Shown: piece by piece, positions 22,635 to 33,190 of the stretch
Numbering within the stretch: position 1 is the stretch's first letter
Layout of the letters: every line of letters begins with the position of its first letter
Origin: Antrodiella citrinella
Taxonomy: Eukaryota > Basidiomycota > Agaricomycetes > Polyporales > Steccherinaceae
Assembly (NCBI GenBank): GCA_004802725.1
Contig: SGPM01000050.1
Span: 1-64,000, forward strand
Length of the DNA: 64,000 nt
Reading direction: 5' to 3'
The notes under the pieces: model-generated
What the model was told of the DNA's origin: nothing
Seen by the model: the letters and a program-made list of their open reading frames with translations, nothing else
The model's database searches: none
Translations under genes and position numbers: made by a program

Positions 22635-25356
22635 ATGAATCACCAGTCAAAATCAAACGTGTGTAGCTTGCTCTGAGCCACGATTTGCACTCATATCTGG
22701 CAATTAGCCGTTTGGGCGCAAACCCAGCCGTGACATCGACGTGGAGGCCGTCTTCGGAGAGCTGGGCAGGGTCCAGACGTCTTCACTCGCCGTGTTTCGG
22801 AGGTACGTGTGCTGTGTCTTTGGAACGTCTTGATTCTCACATCATTCTCCCAGCGCTGCGTTCAGGCCGGCGCAGCTGCCTGTTGACATGTTCGAGGAAC
22901 GCCTTGCGGCTGTCCATGGGGAGACAAAGGCAGACGGTGGTGAAGAGCAGTGAGTAGATGTGTTATATGATTCTTCCGACTGGACCACCCATTTGTTTTG
23001 TTCTAGAGTCTCGAACACGGGTCGAAGAGACCTCCAGGCAAGGATGGCAGCGTCCAATCACACTCTCGCGCAGTACGTCTTCGCATATTCACATCGGAGA
23101 CGGCACACAGTGACCTCTCATCCGTAGAATTGCATCCAAGGCTCTGCCGGAGCAGGAGTTCGCAAAACAGACGGCAGCGCCTCACAATAGTAGAAGCAAG
23201 TGAGTCTTCGTGCAACTCATCGATGATCAGCACTTCAACGTGGGGGATGTGGAACTAGACCGTTCTCAGTGGCAGTCCCATCCATGGAATATCTGGATTT
23301 TATGGCGCGGTCAGCACGCCCGTGAGTCTGGTGGACCACATGAGCTTATTGTACTTGATCAATGACCCACTTAAACCAGCTATCCTCCGACGTCCGCAAA
23401 TTCTGTCTCCCAGGACACCAGAGGTACGGGACCGATCAGGACGAAGGTGATGGCACACACCTATATGAAGGAACGGTTGTTGACAACGGCTGACAAACGG
23501 TCTACGGTGTAAGTTTTCTCTGAACGTAGCTCATTTATCATCGGCTGATCTCGGTCAGATATTCCGCAAATCATGCGTCAGGACCGACTACCACCACACA
23601 TCAGTTTCACGATNGGCCTATGTATGTCGGTGATGCTTCTTTGCCTCACGCGCACTAACAATATTTCAGGTCGAAGCCATCCTCCAGTCGGGAGGTTGGC
23701 GGACATGCGTCGACGAGCCAAATATCTTCTGTTGCTCAGTCATCGATGCATGTGGATTCCCGTCATACTGAGCAGTCGACTCATTCTCTGCCGGTGGTGA
23801 GATCATCGCAACCGGCCCAGGTTGTTGCATCTGTCGCCTCGACTGGCAAATTCAAAGTTCGTGATGATGACGCCGTCGCAAAAGTATTTGGTGATTGGGA
23901 ACATATGCCTGCAGACGTGATGAGCTCGAAACTGTACATAGCGTCGCACAAAGATCATGAGAAGGCTCTCCATTTCGCCACGCGGCTCACGCAGCGCATG
24001 CAAGGGCAAGTGTTTCCTGAGCGATGGGAGCCCATGTTGTCGGAGGGTTTCAAGACCACAACAAAGTACTGTCTGACTGTTTTGTTCGTGTCTGGCATCC
24101 CCCTTACTTATTCTAATGACAGAGCGGGCACGTGGGTTGGTCTGAAGGGAGAGAAACATGTCCTCATGAACACCGACATCCTGCGGATACGCCATCCGGT
24201 TAAGGGTGTTCGGGCCGTGGAGCTGTATCTAAGTGATACTTTGGTTGATGTTGGTATTCAGTGCGTATCACTCCTTGTTTGGTCGTGTATATCTTGATCA
24301 AATACTTTGCTAGGATGCTTGCTAAGCAGATGGCCAAAAGCGATGAGGACCTCGAGCAATCCATGCTTGAGTGCAACCTCTATCCAGCCCGACATGGACA
24401 GGCTCTGTAAGTCCTTGTCAGATTTTGGGGGCGGTGACTGACGGTGTCATGCAGTCATTATGGCAGGGCGAGTAAATTGATGCACATGCTGCGAAAGCCC
24501 AAGCCACACTCATTGCGCCCTTTGTGGGACAAAGAGAGAATCCTGATACCAATTTGTGGGGCGTATGTATAACCTTCGCTCTTGTTAGGCGAGAGTGTTT
24601 ATCATTTGAAATATTGCAGCTCGCATTGGTATTTGATCGTTGTGATGAATCCGGGTGCCTTGATCAAACCGGCGAAAACCAACTCTCGAAACATACGTAC
24701 CGTGGAGTGAGTGAATACGTGGTCTTCGTCTTTGCAATGTTCCTGACGTTGGTTTAGCGATAAATGCCTTATCGTAGCATTGGATTCGATGACTGTGAAG
24801 AGGGATGTGACGTTCGACGCGGTGGATGACTATCTTCGTGATCGCGCTCACAAGGAAGGCAAAACAATTGTCCGCAATCCCGTCCATCTCGATCTCCTGG
24901 TAAGGTTCCGCATGTTTTGTGATGTGGCCGGGCAAAATGATGAATTTGGGTTAGGTCCCCGCTCAACCGAACGCATATGACTGCGGAATCTTCACCATCT
25001 TTTACGCCGCGATCGTTTTTTCACGCGGGGATTGGTTCAAGGACGTGGTGCAGAGTCAGCTGGACCTTGCCACTGCAGTCACCTCCGGCACCCATGTTGG
25101 GTTCGCTGTTCGCTGGAACGAGGTGAAGATGATCACTGATTTGCGTGATGGAATCCGTAACGCCCTGGCCGCCGAAGTTCAGGATGATGCTGTTCGCTTG
25201 ACAACGGGTAATTCTGACGAATCTGATGAATCTGAGGTGGAAGTCTTAGGTTCTTCCTCGTCACACACTCGCACTGTCCCCNGGAAGAAGCTACCGCGAG
25301 GTAGCATGGTTCCGAGTTTCCCGATTTGTAAGGACGATGTCATAGATATTGATTGA
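22635..25356 (+). CDS. Ulp1-type (C48) cysteine protease carried by the KDZ element
   Basis: Fifteen exons: 22635-22658, 22708-22802, 22854-22949, 23007-23072, 23128-23199, 23259-23321, 23380-23508, 23559-23621, 23670-24065, 24123-24260, 24314-24406, 24455-24562, 24620-24706, 24758-24899, 24955-25356. Introns are 48-59 bp; total 1974 nt, 657 aa. Residues 1-250 are polar and variable. The protease core has the full triad in order: GASHWYLIVV (H450), IVALDSM (D486), QPNAYDCGIF (Q528, C534). Ulp1 enzymes cut SUMO or related modifiers from proteins. A Ser/Glu-rich tail follows. N bases lie at 23614 and 25282. Ulp1-like genes ride on other DNA transposons (Mutator-like, CACTA), so a desumoylating accessory role is plausible but inferred. 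The triad is intact. Confidence 0.88.
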
Positions 25357-25851
25357 GTATGCGTTTCTTGGAAGTGTTGTTGTCTCCGTACCTGCGTACA
25401 TTGTCCTCCGTGTAGAAATCTTGTTATTGGGCTGCTAATCTACGATTTGAGAGTTGGACGCCAAGTGGTGTGCTTGAACGGCATCCAATTGAACGACCAA
25501 TGTCAAAGCTAATTAGCGGTGAGTATTTCAGTGATGCTTGTATATGACTTAGGCTGACTCTAAGTTTTAGACGCAATNTAAGGGGAATTCTGATCATCAT
25601 CCCCTGATGCGTCGTAATCCGAGGATCGGTGCGTACCTTCTAATGTGCAGAATATGATCTTTGAATCTGGCTGCGGCCCGAGGTCCACGTACCGTACTCG
25701 ACGTGTTTTGCATGTGACCGCGTTTTACATGTGACCGTGTGACTTTGACTCCCAGNAGGTCGTCGTCGTCGTAAGACTCGTATTGCGCTCACATTCACGT
25801 CCTACGTAGCACATCACTGGGTTCGTCTAAGTGTATCTTTCCCAATTCACC
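25357..25851. other. Intergenic within the KDZ element
   Basis: About 500 bp between the two rightward genes, with two N bases (25577, 25756). No coding potential; it should hold the Ulp1-like terminator and the next promoter. Confidence 0.5.
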
Positions 25852-28800
25852 ATGGTCTCGTTACGCAGTGGGAGAAATGCATCTCCTCTTCCTCAAGCAG
25901 CGCCCAAAAGGCGTCTTGGGAAAATGGGCAAGACGACGGTGGGCTGTTCACGATACTACCTTCATGCTCCAGCGTAACATGTTTTTTAGGTATCCGTGCC
26001 AACGCGAGGAGACGTGGGAGAGGGCAAAGTGGCGCAGGATGAGCATGAAAGTGAGGTATGTATTCGAACCGCTTTTGTGTGCTTCCACCACCGGTCTATT
26101 CAGACTGCTGGTGTGTTGTGTGCGGCGACGGCCTCCGATCTATTCAGATTGTTTGCTGTTTCGCGCTGTTCTGTTTGCGCTCAGTGCTCATCTTATGTGT
26201 GCTAGACCGGCGGATTGGTTGAGGATAAAAACGATGATACGGTGAGAGGCAATACCCCTTCGTTTGTGACATTGAGATGATGTAGTTTGTGTCTCAGAAC
26301 CTCAACAGACGACCGGGCCTTTCTACCAAGCCAATGTATGGCTCAGAAATTGCTCCTGGCATTTTGGTGAGGTCGTTTTGTGCACATAAGGTCTTTATAT
26401 TGCTCAAGGTTCGTTTTTCAGGACATCGAGGACCGTCCTATAGATCGGGGCAGTCGTGCAGGGTCCCCCAGCCGGGAGGCTGGTCCGTCTTCTCCCACTA
26501 AGAGTCGCATTCCCGATACTACATCTCTTGAGGGGGAGGCTGCATCCACTATTAACAGTTTAAGGTCTCGATTCGGTCGTGTCATTAAGCCAACTTTGAA
26601 AATGGGAGGAAACAGTAGACGTAGCCGTCGTTCTCCCTCGCCCAGTGCGCTGTCTCCCCCGCCTCCTGGCTATTATCGTTCCCCTACGCCCGGTGCTCCG
26701 TCTCCACCGCCCCCTTCTCCGCCGCCCCCTTCTCCGCCGCCCCCTCCTCGTCGTTCCCCTACGCCTGGTGCTTCGCCGTCGCCCTCTTCGCCGCCTCCTC
26801 GTCGTCGTTCCACTATGCCTGGTGCTTCGCCGCCGCCGCCTGGTCGTCTGTCTCCCCCGTTGCCTGGTCCGTCGGTGCCCGATCCTCCTTCTCCAGAGTC
26901 GATGTATTCACATGAGGAGGACGACTATGCCAGGACACGGGCCAGGAGGAGTCCCTCTTTAAGTGACTCAGACGGTGATGACCTTGATGAAGGTGTACCA
27001 GAGGATCCAATTACGTTGGAGGATGTTGTGCCGAAGAGTCGGCCCGCTAAGAAACGCAGAGAGAAGAAGGTCAATAAAACGACGAAGGATAAGAAGCAGG
27101 ACAAGGGGAAGGGGAAGGCAAAGGCAAACGAAGTTGATAGCGACGAGGAGGACGTATCTCCTACGACGCAAGCCGCATCTACCTCTTCTTCGTTGCAGAA
27201 AGAAGAGGACAATCTTCGGGCGAAGATTGAACACATTCTTCGCCTCGCGAGGGAGGGGATTGAGGATGAGGATGAGGATGAGGGCGGGGTTGAGAGTGTG
27301 GCTCCTAAAATGAATAGTGGACCTTTGCCTGTGGAAGCAGATGAGGCCTGCAATCGGGTGAAGAAACTTGTTGATCAGCTGAAGCTAGTTTGGGCGCGCA
27401 AGTACCAGAAGCCTCCTGAGTTTTTCGCTCGGCGCATGGGCATGTCAATAAAGCCGCATCGTGAAACGAGCCAGTGGGGCCTCTTTCAGAGAAAATACAA
27501 GCAGGAGAATCCGAATCGTACGTGTGGCATAGATTTTCTCGATAGACAAGTCTTCACGTCTCACATAAATACGATCAGTGAACAAGAAGAAGTTCTCGAA
27601 GCTGGCATCTACTGCATACAAGAAGCTCAACGACTCTATGGATGAGTGGACACAGGACGCCATCGACCTGTACTGGGACCAAGTACGGAGCGAGTTCGAT
27701 GCAAGCAAGGTAGCTGAGTCAGATGACGAAGAGTACTGGTCGGACAAGAACGTCCGCAGTCGTGTCAGAGACTTCGCACTCCAACTGACAGACATTGTGC
27801 GTTTGCGTCTTGGTTCGCCGTACAGTGACAAGTTGCTTAATCTTTCATCTCGATTAGATCAACACATTTGGGCGGTTGCATGGTACACATGCGATGGGTG
27901 TTGTGGTTCATGTCCCGGTAGACGATGGATCCCAGTACATACAGTGGTTCGGTAATACTAAGGAGACGAAGGCCTTGATGGACGCGAATGAGGATATTAT
28001 GAACCAACTTAATGGATTTATTCGAACATCGATCGCGTACGTGACTCTGAAATAGGAATACCTAATGAAAATATACTGATACACTGGCAGTGCGTTAAAG
28101 TTCGCGCAAATGGGTTGGGACGTAGGACCTGGGCTGGAAACCATTCTTCAATGGTCGAAAACGCGTGCGGTGCCTACACCGAAACCCCTTGTGCTGGTGT
28201 CCGATTTATTGTCGTCGACATCAAAGACACAACNCCAACAGTCGCGTAAAACGGCGGCGAAGGCAGGAAAGGCGAAGAAGGTGAAGGTGGACGGTGAGGC
28301 AGAGTTAGAGGATGAACTGAATGGCGGCGGACTTGCTCCTTCTGACCTCACTGCGTCGGCTGAGGAAAAGCGGACAATGTATACAGCGCAGACATTGAGG
28401 CGTTTCAGTGAGGGATCATCTGTCGTATATGTCTCACTGTGACTGATCATTAGATTGATGACAGACGAAGCTGGCAAACTTGCAAACGAGGTGTGGCGTC
28501 CGGCGGCCNAGTTCCAAGGTCGTAAATTCCTCGACGTAGCAGTGAAGTACGGTGTTCGTTGTACGAATGTCCCTTCCCGTGGTGGGACGAAGTTAACACA
28601 TCCAGGGAAGGGATACGATCGTAAACATGTGCCGTTCAACCTACTGGGGCCAGGGCGAGGATGGATGTTTGAACCTTTGTCAAAAGGTATGTAATGTCTG
28701 TGTGCAATATGTTTCTCCTGTAACATGGAGGTTTTTCAGAGGATCTGGCTCTCCCGAAGAATTCCACCGAGTGGGCGAACCTCGCATTGGTGATAGACAC

Positions 28801-29647
28801 AGACGGCAACGCCATCCATCGCGTCAGAGATAGCGATGTGTGGTTGAGTAAACACGGCCGTGCATACATCCCCATGGCGGACTTGAGGAGCGGCGGTGAT
28901 GGGGACAGTGGTGAGGAGAGCAGTGGTGAGGAGAGCAGTGGTGAGGAGACTGTGCTGCCTGTTGAGAAGAAGAAGGATGTCAGAGGGAGCAGGAAGAAGA
29001 AGCGGGAGGATGACGGAGAGAGCGATGGACAGCGCAAGCCGAAGAAGTCCAAGGTGATCGCCAAGGACGACGACTATCGGTCTTCCGTTAGCGGTGTACC
29101 AGATGCCCACATGTCTTCCCAACGATTGCCCGTCGGACGTCGTCCGGATCCGGATGCTCACGCAGAAGCAGGTCCGTCGCGTGCTAAAGATGCAGCTCGT
29201 TTCTGGGCGGACGATATGGATGTGGACGGCCNACTGCCCTCGTTCATGGATGTTCACGAGGGGCCGCCTGCACCAGCCTCTCGCCAACGTCATTATGATG
29301 GTGTCGCTGATTCTTCCGCCAAGGCTCATCGGTCGGAGGTGCGCCTGGACCGCGGACCTGTCAGTGGAATGATTCGCTCGATGGAGCTTGACCGAGCGTT
29401 GCATGCTGTGAAATCCGAAAAGGAGTATCAGCAGGCCTTGGGTCACCGTGCGTTCTACGTACAGACTCGACTTCGCGAAATCACTCAGGTGGCGGAGGCT
29501 CAGGGCGGCCAGGTGGATGCGGCCTTGCAGGAGGAGTTCAAGACCCTCATGGTAGTCGGAGACCAGCTCAAGGAAGAACATCAACGCTCAAGCACACAAT
29601 TGCAGACGGCTGAAGAGCGATTGGCAGCGTTGACGGGCGATCAGTAG
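25852..29647 (+). CDS. KDZ-element Pro-rich/coiled-coil protein of unknown function (1065 aa)
   Basis: Ten exons: 25852-25938, 25990-26055, 26206-26241, 26298-26366, 26422-27517, 27579-27796, 27858-28036, 28091-28407, 28465-28686, 28740-29647; 3198 nt, all phases agree. Most introns are 50-61 bp; the second (26056-26205) is 150 bp and holds two covarying hairpins. Residues about 150-260 are Pro/Ser-rich (SPPPPSPPPPSPPPPP), followed by an acidic and Lys-rich region. A globular block starts at ETSQWGLFQRKYKQ and includes RLHGTHAMGVVVHVP and IQWFGNTKETKALMDANED. The C-terminus has SSGEE repeats and a terminal coiled coil (QQALGHRAFYVQTRLREI). I see no catalytic motif. It may bind DNA or chromatin; that is a guess from composition. 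N bases at 28234, 28509, 29232. Confidence 0.85.
26092..26151 (+). repeat. Two covarying hairpins inside an intron
   Basis: 26092-26107 CGGTCTATTCAGACTG and 26136-26151 CGATCTATTCAGATTG, 44 bp apart, both within the unusually long second intron (26056-26205) of the 1065-aa gene. Relative to the other copies, stem position 4-13 is T-A; the two differ from each other by a compensated G-C to A-T change at 3-14. Confidence 0.85.
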
Positions 29648-30768
29648 ACAGTTGATATGCTAGCCCGTTGTTCGCAGTGTTGTTTGGTTCTTTTGCTACA
29701 TCATGTTCTGTGGTTCTTTTGCTATGTTCATTTTTTGTCGGCTTGTCCACTACATCAAGAGCTTCCGTCTACTAAACAGTGCATTGAACATTGTGATGGA
29801 CGGACTATATCCATGTGTCACCCCTTTCTTCCCTTTGTTTAGATTTCGCCTTTGTCACGTGGAACGATATAGTCCTGCGTCGGCGCATTGTGAGTTTCTT
29901 GTTCGTCCTTTCACGCACCGCTCACAGGTAAGTTATTTCTACACTTCATCTCTGTATTCATCCTCTTACGCATAGTTCCCAGGTCGCACTTTGATTTTCT
30001 ATCTCCCGCCCACCTACTGTGTTCACGATCTACTCNTTCTGCTTGATTTTGTTTCATGTTTTCTACTCTACTACACTAGCTCTGTAGTTGCCTAAGTCTG
30101 TTCCCCCATGTACACCGAGGCTCGAAATGGCATTGACTCTCTGAAACGCAATAGCTTGAGTAATTTGAATGTGTGCATGATATAAGAACCTTTAGTAGTC
30201 TGTGTCAAGTAGATATGTTATGGTATTGTTCAAATGCAAATGAGACAGGANAAAGATTTGGCCAGATGCCAGTGGCCACTCCACCCGTTGAGAGGCCAAT
30301 TGAGCAGCCAGGCCAGTTGGGTGGCCAGACCACAGTGACCAGGCCAGTGGAGTGGCCAGACCACAGTGACCAGGCCAGTGGAGTGGCCAGCTCTGTGTGT
30401 CCTGGCCAGTCAGGTGGCAAGCTGTCTGCGGCCCGGCCAGTCGACTGGCCACGGCCCNGTCAGCAGGCCAGTTGGGTGGCCAGACCACAGTTGCCCAGCT
30501 AGTCGGGTGAACACAGGTCAGTGCACTGCAGAGTTCTCAGTCACCCTTAGTCATGCCCACAGTAGGATAGTCTTTTACCATTCTCAAGACCTGAAAAGTG
30601 GATGTAATTCACTGGAGCTGTATTGACAGTCTATCCCCCTTGATGTTCCCTCAAGGATAAATATCTCAAGACATGATGTTTTTTTTTTTCTCTAAGTCAA
30701 TTCAGTCTCATCTCATGATCATAAATATATTACCTGTTTGAGAAAATGGGTACACATTCTCAAAGAAA
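29648..30768. other. Right subterminal region of the KDZ element
   Basis: 1.1 kb after the last gene. It has AT-rich sequence with short frames, a GGCCA-rich array at 30256-30500, and a run of 13 T at about 30678. No gene. Confidence 0.6.
30256..30500 (-). repeat. Right subterminal GGCCA array
   Basis: Repeated GGCCAGTGGAGTGGCCAGAC-type units with spacing of roughly 30 bp. It mirrors the left array at 12586-12812 in word content, although unit sequences have diverged. N at 30459. Confidence 0.75.
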
Positions 30769-31265
30769 ATACTCAAAAATAAGGGTGGAATGGGCATAGG
30801 AATGCCAGGAAAAATATACAAAATTTCTTGAAAAAAGACCCCTGACACCCCGTGACCAGTGACAGGATGATGGAAAATATATGGCCAGTGTACTGGAAAA
30901 TGGGCCAGACAAGTGGCCAGTACAGGCTAGTACACTGGCCAATGACCTGTCAACCATAGCCAGTGCACTGGAAAATGTGGCCACACGATGGGCCATGATA
31001 GGCCAGTATCGTGGAATTTTTGTCCCAAAAGTGGCCAGCATAGTGGGCAAAATGCCCTGTGCACTGGCCACTATGTGGCCAGCAAAGTGGCCATACAGGC
31101 CACTCCTGCTTGGCTGACACTGCCATGAAGTGGCCAGATCCATGCCTGTAGTGGCCAGAAACCAGCCACTACACTGTCCACTGACCGGTATTAGGGACCC
31201 CTTAAGGGAGATAAAAAGGTACTTATGTACCACTTAAGAGGGGTCAGATAGGGTACCCTGAAGTG
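30769..31265 (-). repeat. Right terminal inverted repeat of the KDZ element (497 bp)
   Basis: Inverted copy of the left TIR with no indels and about seven mismatches. It lacks the solo LTR and so shows the intact GCAGTGTCAGCC target. The outer terminus reads GGGTACCCTGAAGTG on the plus strand. Confidence 0.9.
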
Positions 31266-31775
31266 TTCATCAACAGTGGCGATTTCTGGCACCAGGAAGA
31301 CTTTGTCATCCCGGAGGCTAATAGTGAATCGCAGTAGGGTACTGTGAGACCTAGACGGGAGGTAGTGTTACAAACACGCGTGCGCTCTTATTCTTTTTCC
31401 CTTTCTTTTCCCTTTACTCCTCGTTATCCCCTTATTCTCTCATCCACTTCCTTCGTCGTACCGGCGTACCATCATATCGCGCTTTCGAGCCACTCGTATA
31501 ATGCTTACTCACTATCTTGTAGTCATCTTATTACCTTATATATCTACACACGTGATACGTCAACCGAAATCCGTCAGGAGGGTCAGGTCGTTGACTTGAC
31601 TGACTGACTTTCGCTGACTGACCCGTCAGACGGGTGTCAGTGACAACACTGTACAGTCTTGCAACTACTCTCTCTTTTACTTGTTCATAAGGGCGCTGCT
31701 CCGCACACCAGGTCCGAGCCCAGAGAGACGCCGTATACTCACGCGTCTCATGGCCTCGGCCGATACCGCCCCTTG
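31266..31775. other. Right flank of the KDZ element, no gene seen
   Basis: About 500 bp with pyrimidine-rich stretches and a TGAC-rich block at 31585-31650 (GACTGACTGAC and nearby GTCAGACGGGTGTCAG). No coding potential recognised. Confidence 0.4.
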
Positions 31776-32371
31776 TCACTCCAACCGTGCGAACATCCCA
31801 CAACCATATCCTTCATCCAGACCAGCAGCGAGAACGGTGTTTCCGTCGGTTGCGAGCGCCATTGGGTGTGCGCTCCGATGGTAGCCATCTGCAATTGACC
31901 CGAAAAGTGCCATTGCAGTCGACGCTACGGCATGGCGTGTTCCTGCGCAGTGAAACAAATAGGCAACCTGCACGCAACCGCTCTGGTATACGTGGGCGTC
32001 GCTGAGCTCTCGCAGGGCCTTCATTGAACGGCCGCCGGACGCAGGGTGCATTCCGTGGGCGCGCATGACAGACATCAACTGCTCTCGGAGCAACCGAGGC
32101 AACAAAACAGAGAAATTGCACAATACAATGAATTCGTTTGCATCAACGGACGCCGGTCGCGGTTGCAAAGGGAGAGGTCCCTTGAACTCGCATATCATGT
32201 CTTCTGTCCACTCCTTTGAGATCTCTCCTGCGACGACCTGCTGTGTCCGCAGCCAACCCACCGTGGGGAAGGAGGTCCCGCCCCCACACGTCAACGGGTC
32301 ACTGGCAAATCGAAGGGCCACCCGCGACACCTCAGGGAAACGAGGTCCAGAGGGAACGCCTGAAAAAATTC
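31776..32371 (-). CDS. Hypothetical coding exon (weak)
   Basis: An open minus-strand frame of about 200 codons, entered through a good acceptor (TTTTTTCAG at 32372). It contains GGTSFPTVGWLRTQQ, LLPRLLREQLMSVMRAHGMH and QSGCVQVAYLFHCAG. Composition is protein-like. The exon before the acceptor (donor GTAAATC at about 32419) does not join in the same frame, and no clear 3' end is found. It may be a decayed gene. I recognise no family. Confidence 0.3.
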
Positions 32372-33020
32372 AGCAACAACACGGAGAAGGGACGAAGATT
32401 TACCCACCAGTAGGGCGGTCAAAGGTGTGAAATATCACCGCAAAACGCTGTAGGTGTTTGAGTAAATGGAGTTTCATGACGACGATGGCTCTCATTTGCC
32501 TCAACTCAAACGAGCTTATATACCTCCAACCTCGGAACGGACAACATTCTCCGCCACCCACCTCGGATGGGACGGATGTAGGATGGCAAGCGGTATGCGA
32601 AAAATGCGCCTGGTCCGCCACAGCCGAGCGGGCGGGGTGCAAGGGGGGGGGGGGGGCGGAAGGTACAAACGCACCGGACCTGCAGGAGAGCGGCATCCTG
32701 GCGCCTCCACGTGGCGGGCCGGATGCAATGGCGAAGGCCAGCCCCCGCTGTCTGGAGAGATGGGCGCCACGTGGAATCCTGGTACAGCCACGTGGCATCA
32801 CAGTGGCAAACGTCGAAAACCTGCCCCCGCTGTTCGGGGAGGTTCGGATGCAGCCAAACGGAAGGTTTCGGGTCAGAAATTTCTCGTGACCTGCCAGTTT
32901 CCCGCCCCCTAGGTGATAACCAAGCCCTATTCTGGGCTCGGAACGGGCCGGCGATGTTGTACACACTCAAGAGACTTTGAAGTCGACTCTCCCTCTCTCG
33001 TGTCTCCGGAAGTTGTTGAA
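32372..33020. other. Repeat-like DNA, no firm gene
   Basis: Several overlapping frames on both strands and a run of 13 G at about 32646, but no splice-consistent gene. GC-rich compared with its flanks. Confidence 0.35.
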
Positions 33021-33190
33021 ATCTATGATGAGGCAGTTCTCGTAGATCAACAACGGATTTATCATTGATCCCGTTTTCGTAGATAAAGCCCTCTTTTCGT
33101 GTATTTCCCCCTCTCTCATGCGTTTGCAAGAGCTCAGCCAAACGCAATACATTCATTCTATTCCTACTGTCCTCAGGAATTCTAACAGAA
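33021..33190 (+). repeat. 170 bp inverted repeat, left copy
   Basis: Nearly identical, in inverted orientation, to 37432-37600. The outer ends read ATCTATGATGAGGCAG and the inner ends TTCTAACAGAA. I see one mismatch and one 1-base indel. The pair brackets 4.2 kb holding a small gene, a tandem duplication and a KDZ relic. Confidence 0.9.

Larger units (their letters stand above)
11560..31265. mobile_element. 19.7 kb KDZ-superfamily DNA transposon with four genes
   Basis: The element is bounded by inverted repeats at 11560-12339 and 30769-31265. Each is 497 bp once the nested solo LTR plus one target duplication (283 bp) is subtracted from the left copy. By eye they differ at about seven positions. 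The ends read CACTTCAGGGTACCC. Inside the TIRs on both sides are GGCCA-rich subterminal arrays. Two genes run leftward (KDZ transposase 12934-17031; 888-aa protein 17437-20214) and two rightward (Ulp1-like protease 22635-25356; 1065-aa protein 25852-29647). No target-site duplication is visible: the eight bases outside are AGATGCAG on the left and TTCATCAA on the right. KDZ elements are known in basidiomycetes, often near TET/JBP genes; none is present here. Confidence 0.88.

Noticed and set aside
11560..31265. TET/JBP dioxygenase as cargo, as in other KDZ elements
   Set aside because: None of the four genes shows a dioxygenase HxD...H core; the cargo is a Ulp1 protease and two unknown proteins.
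32506..33156. 216-codon minus-strand frame crossing the 170 bp repeat
   Set aside because: It runs through the repeat, has low-complexity proline from the poly-G tract, and overlaps other equal frames.
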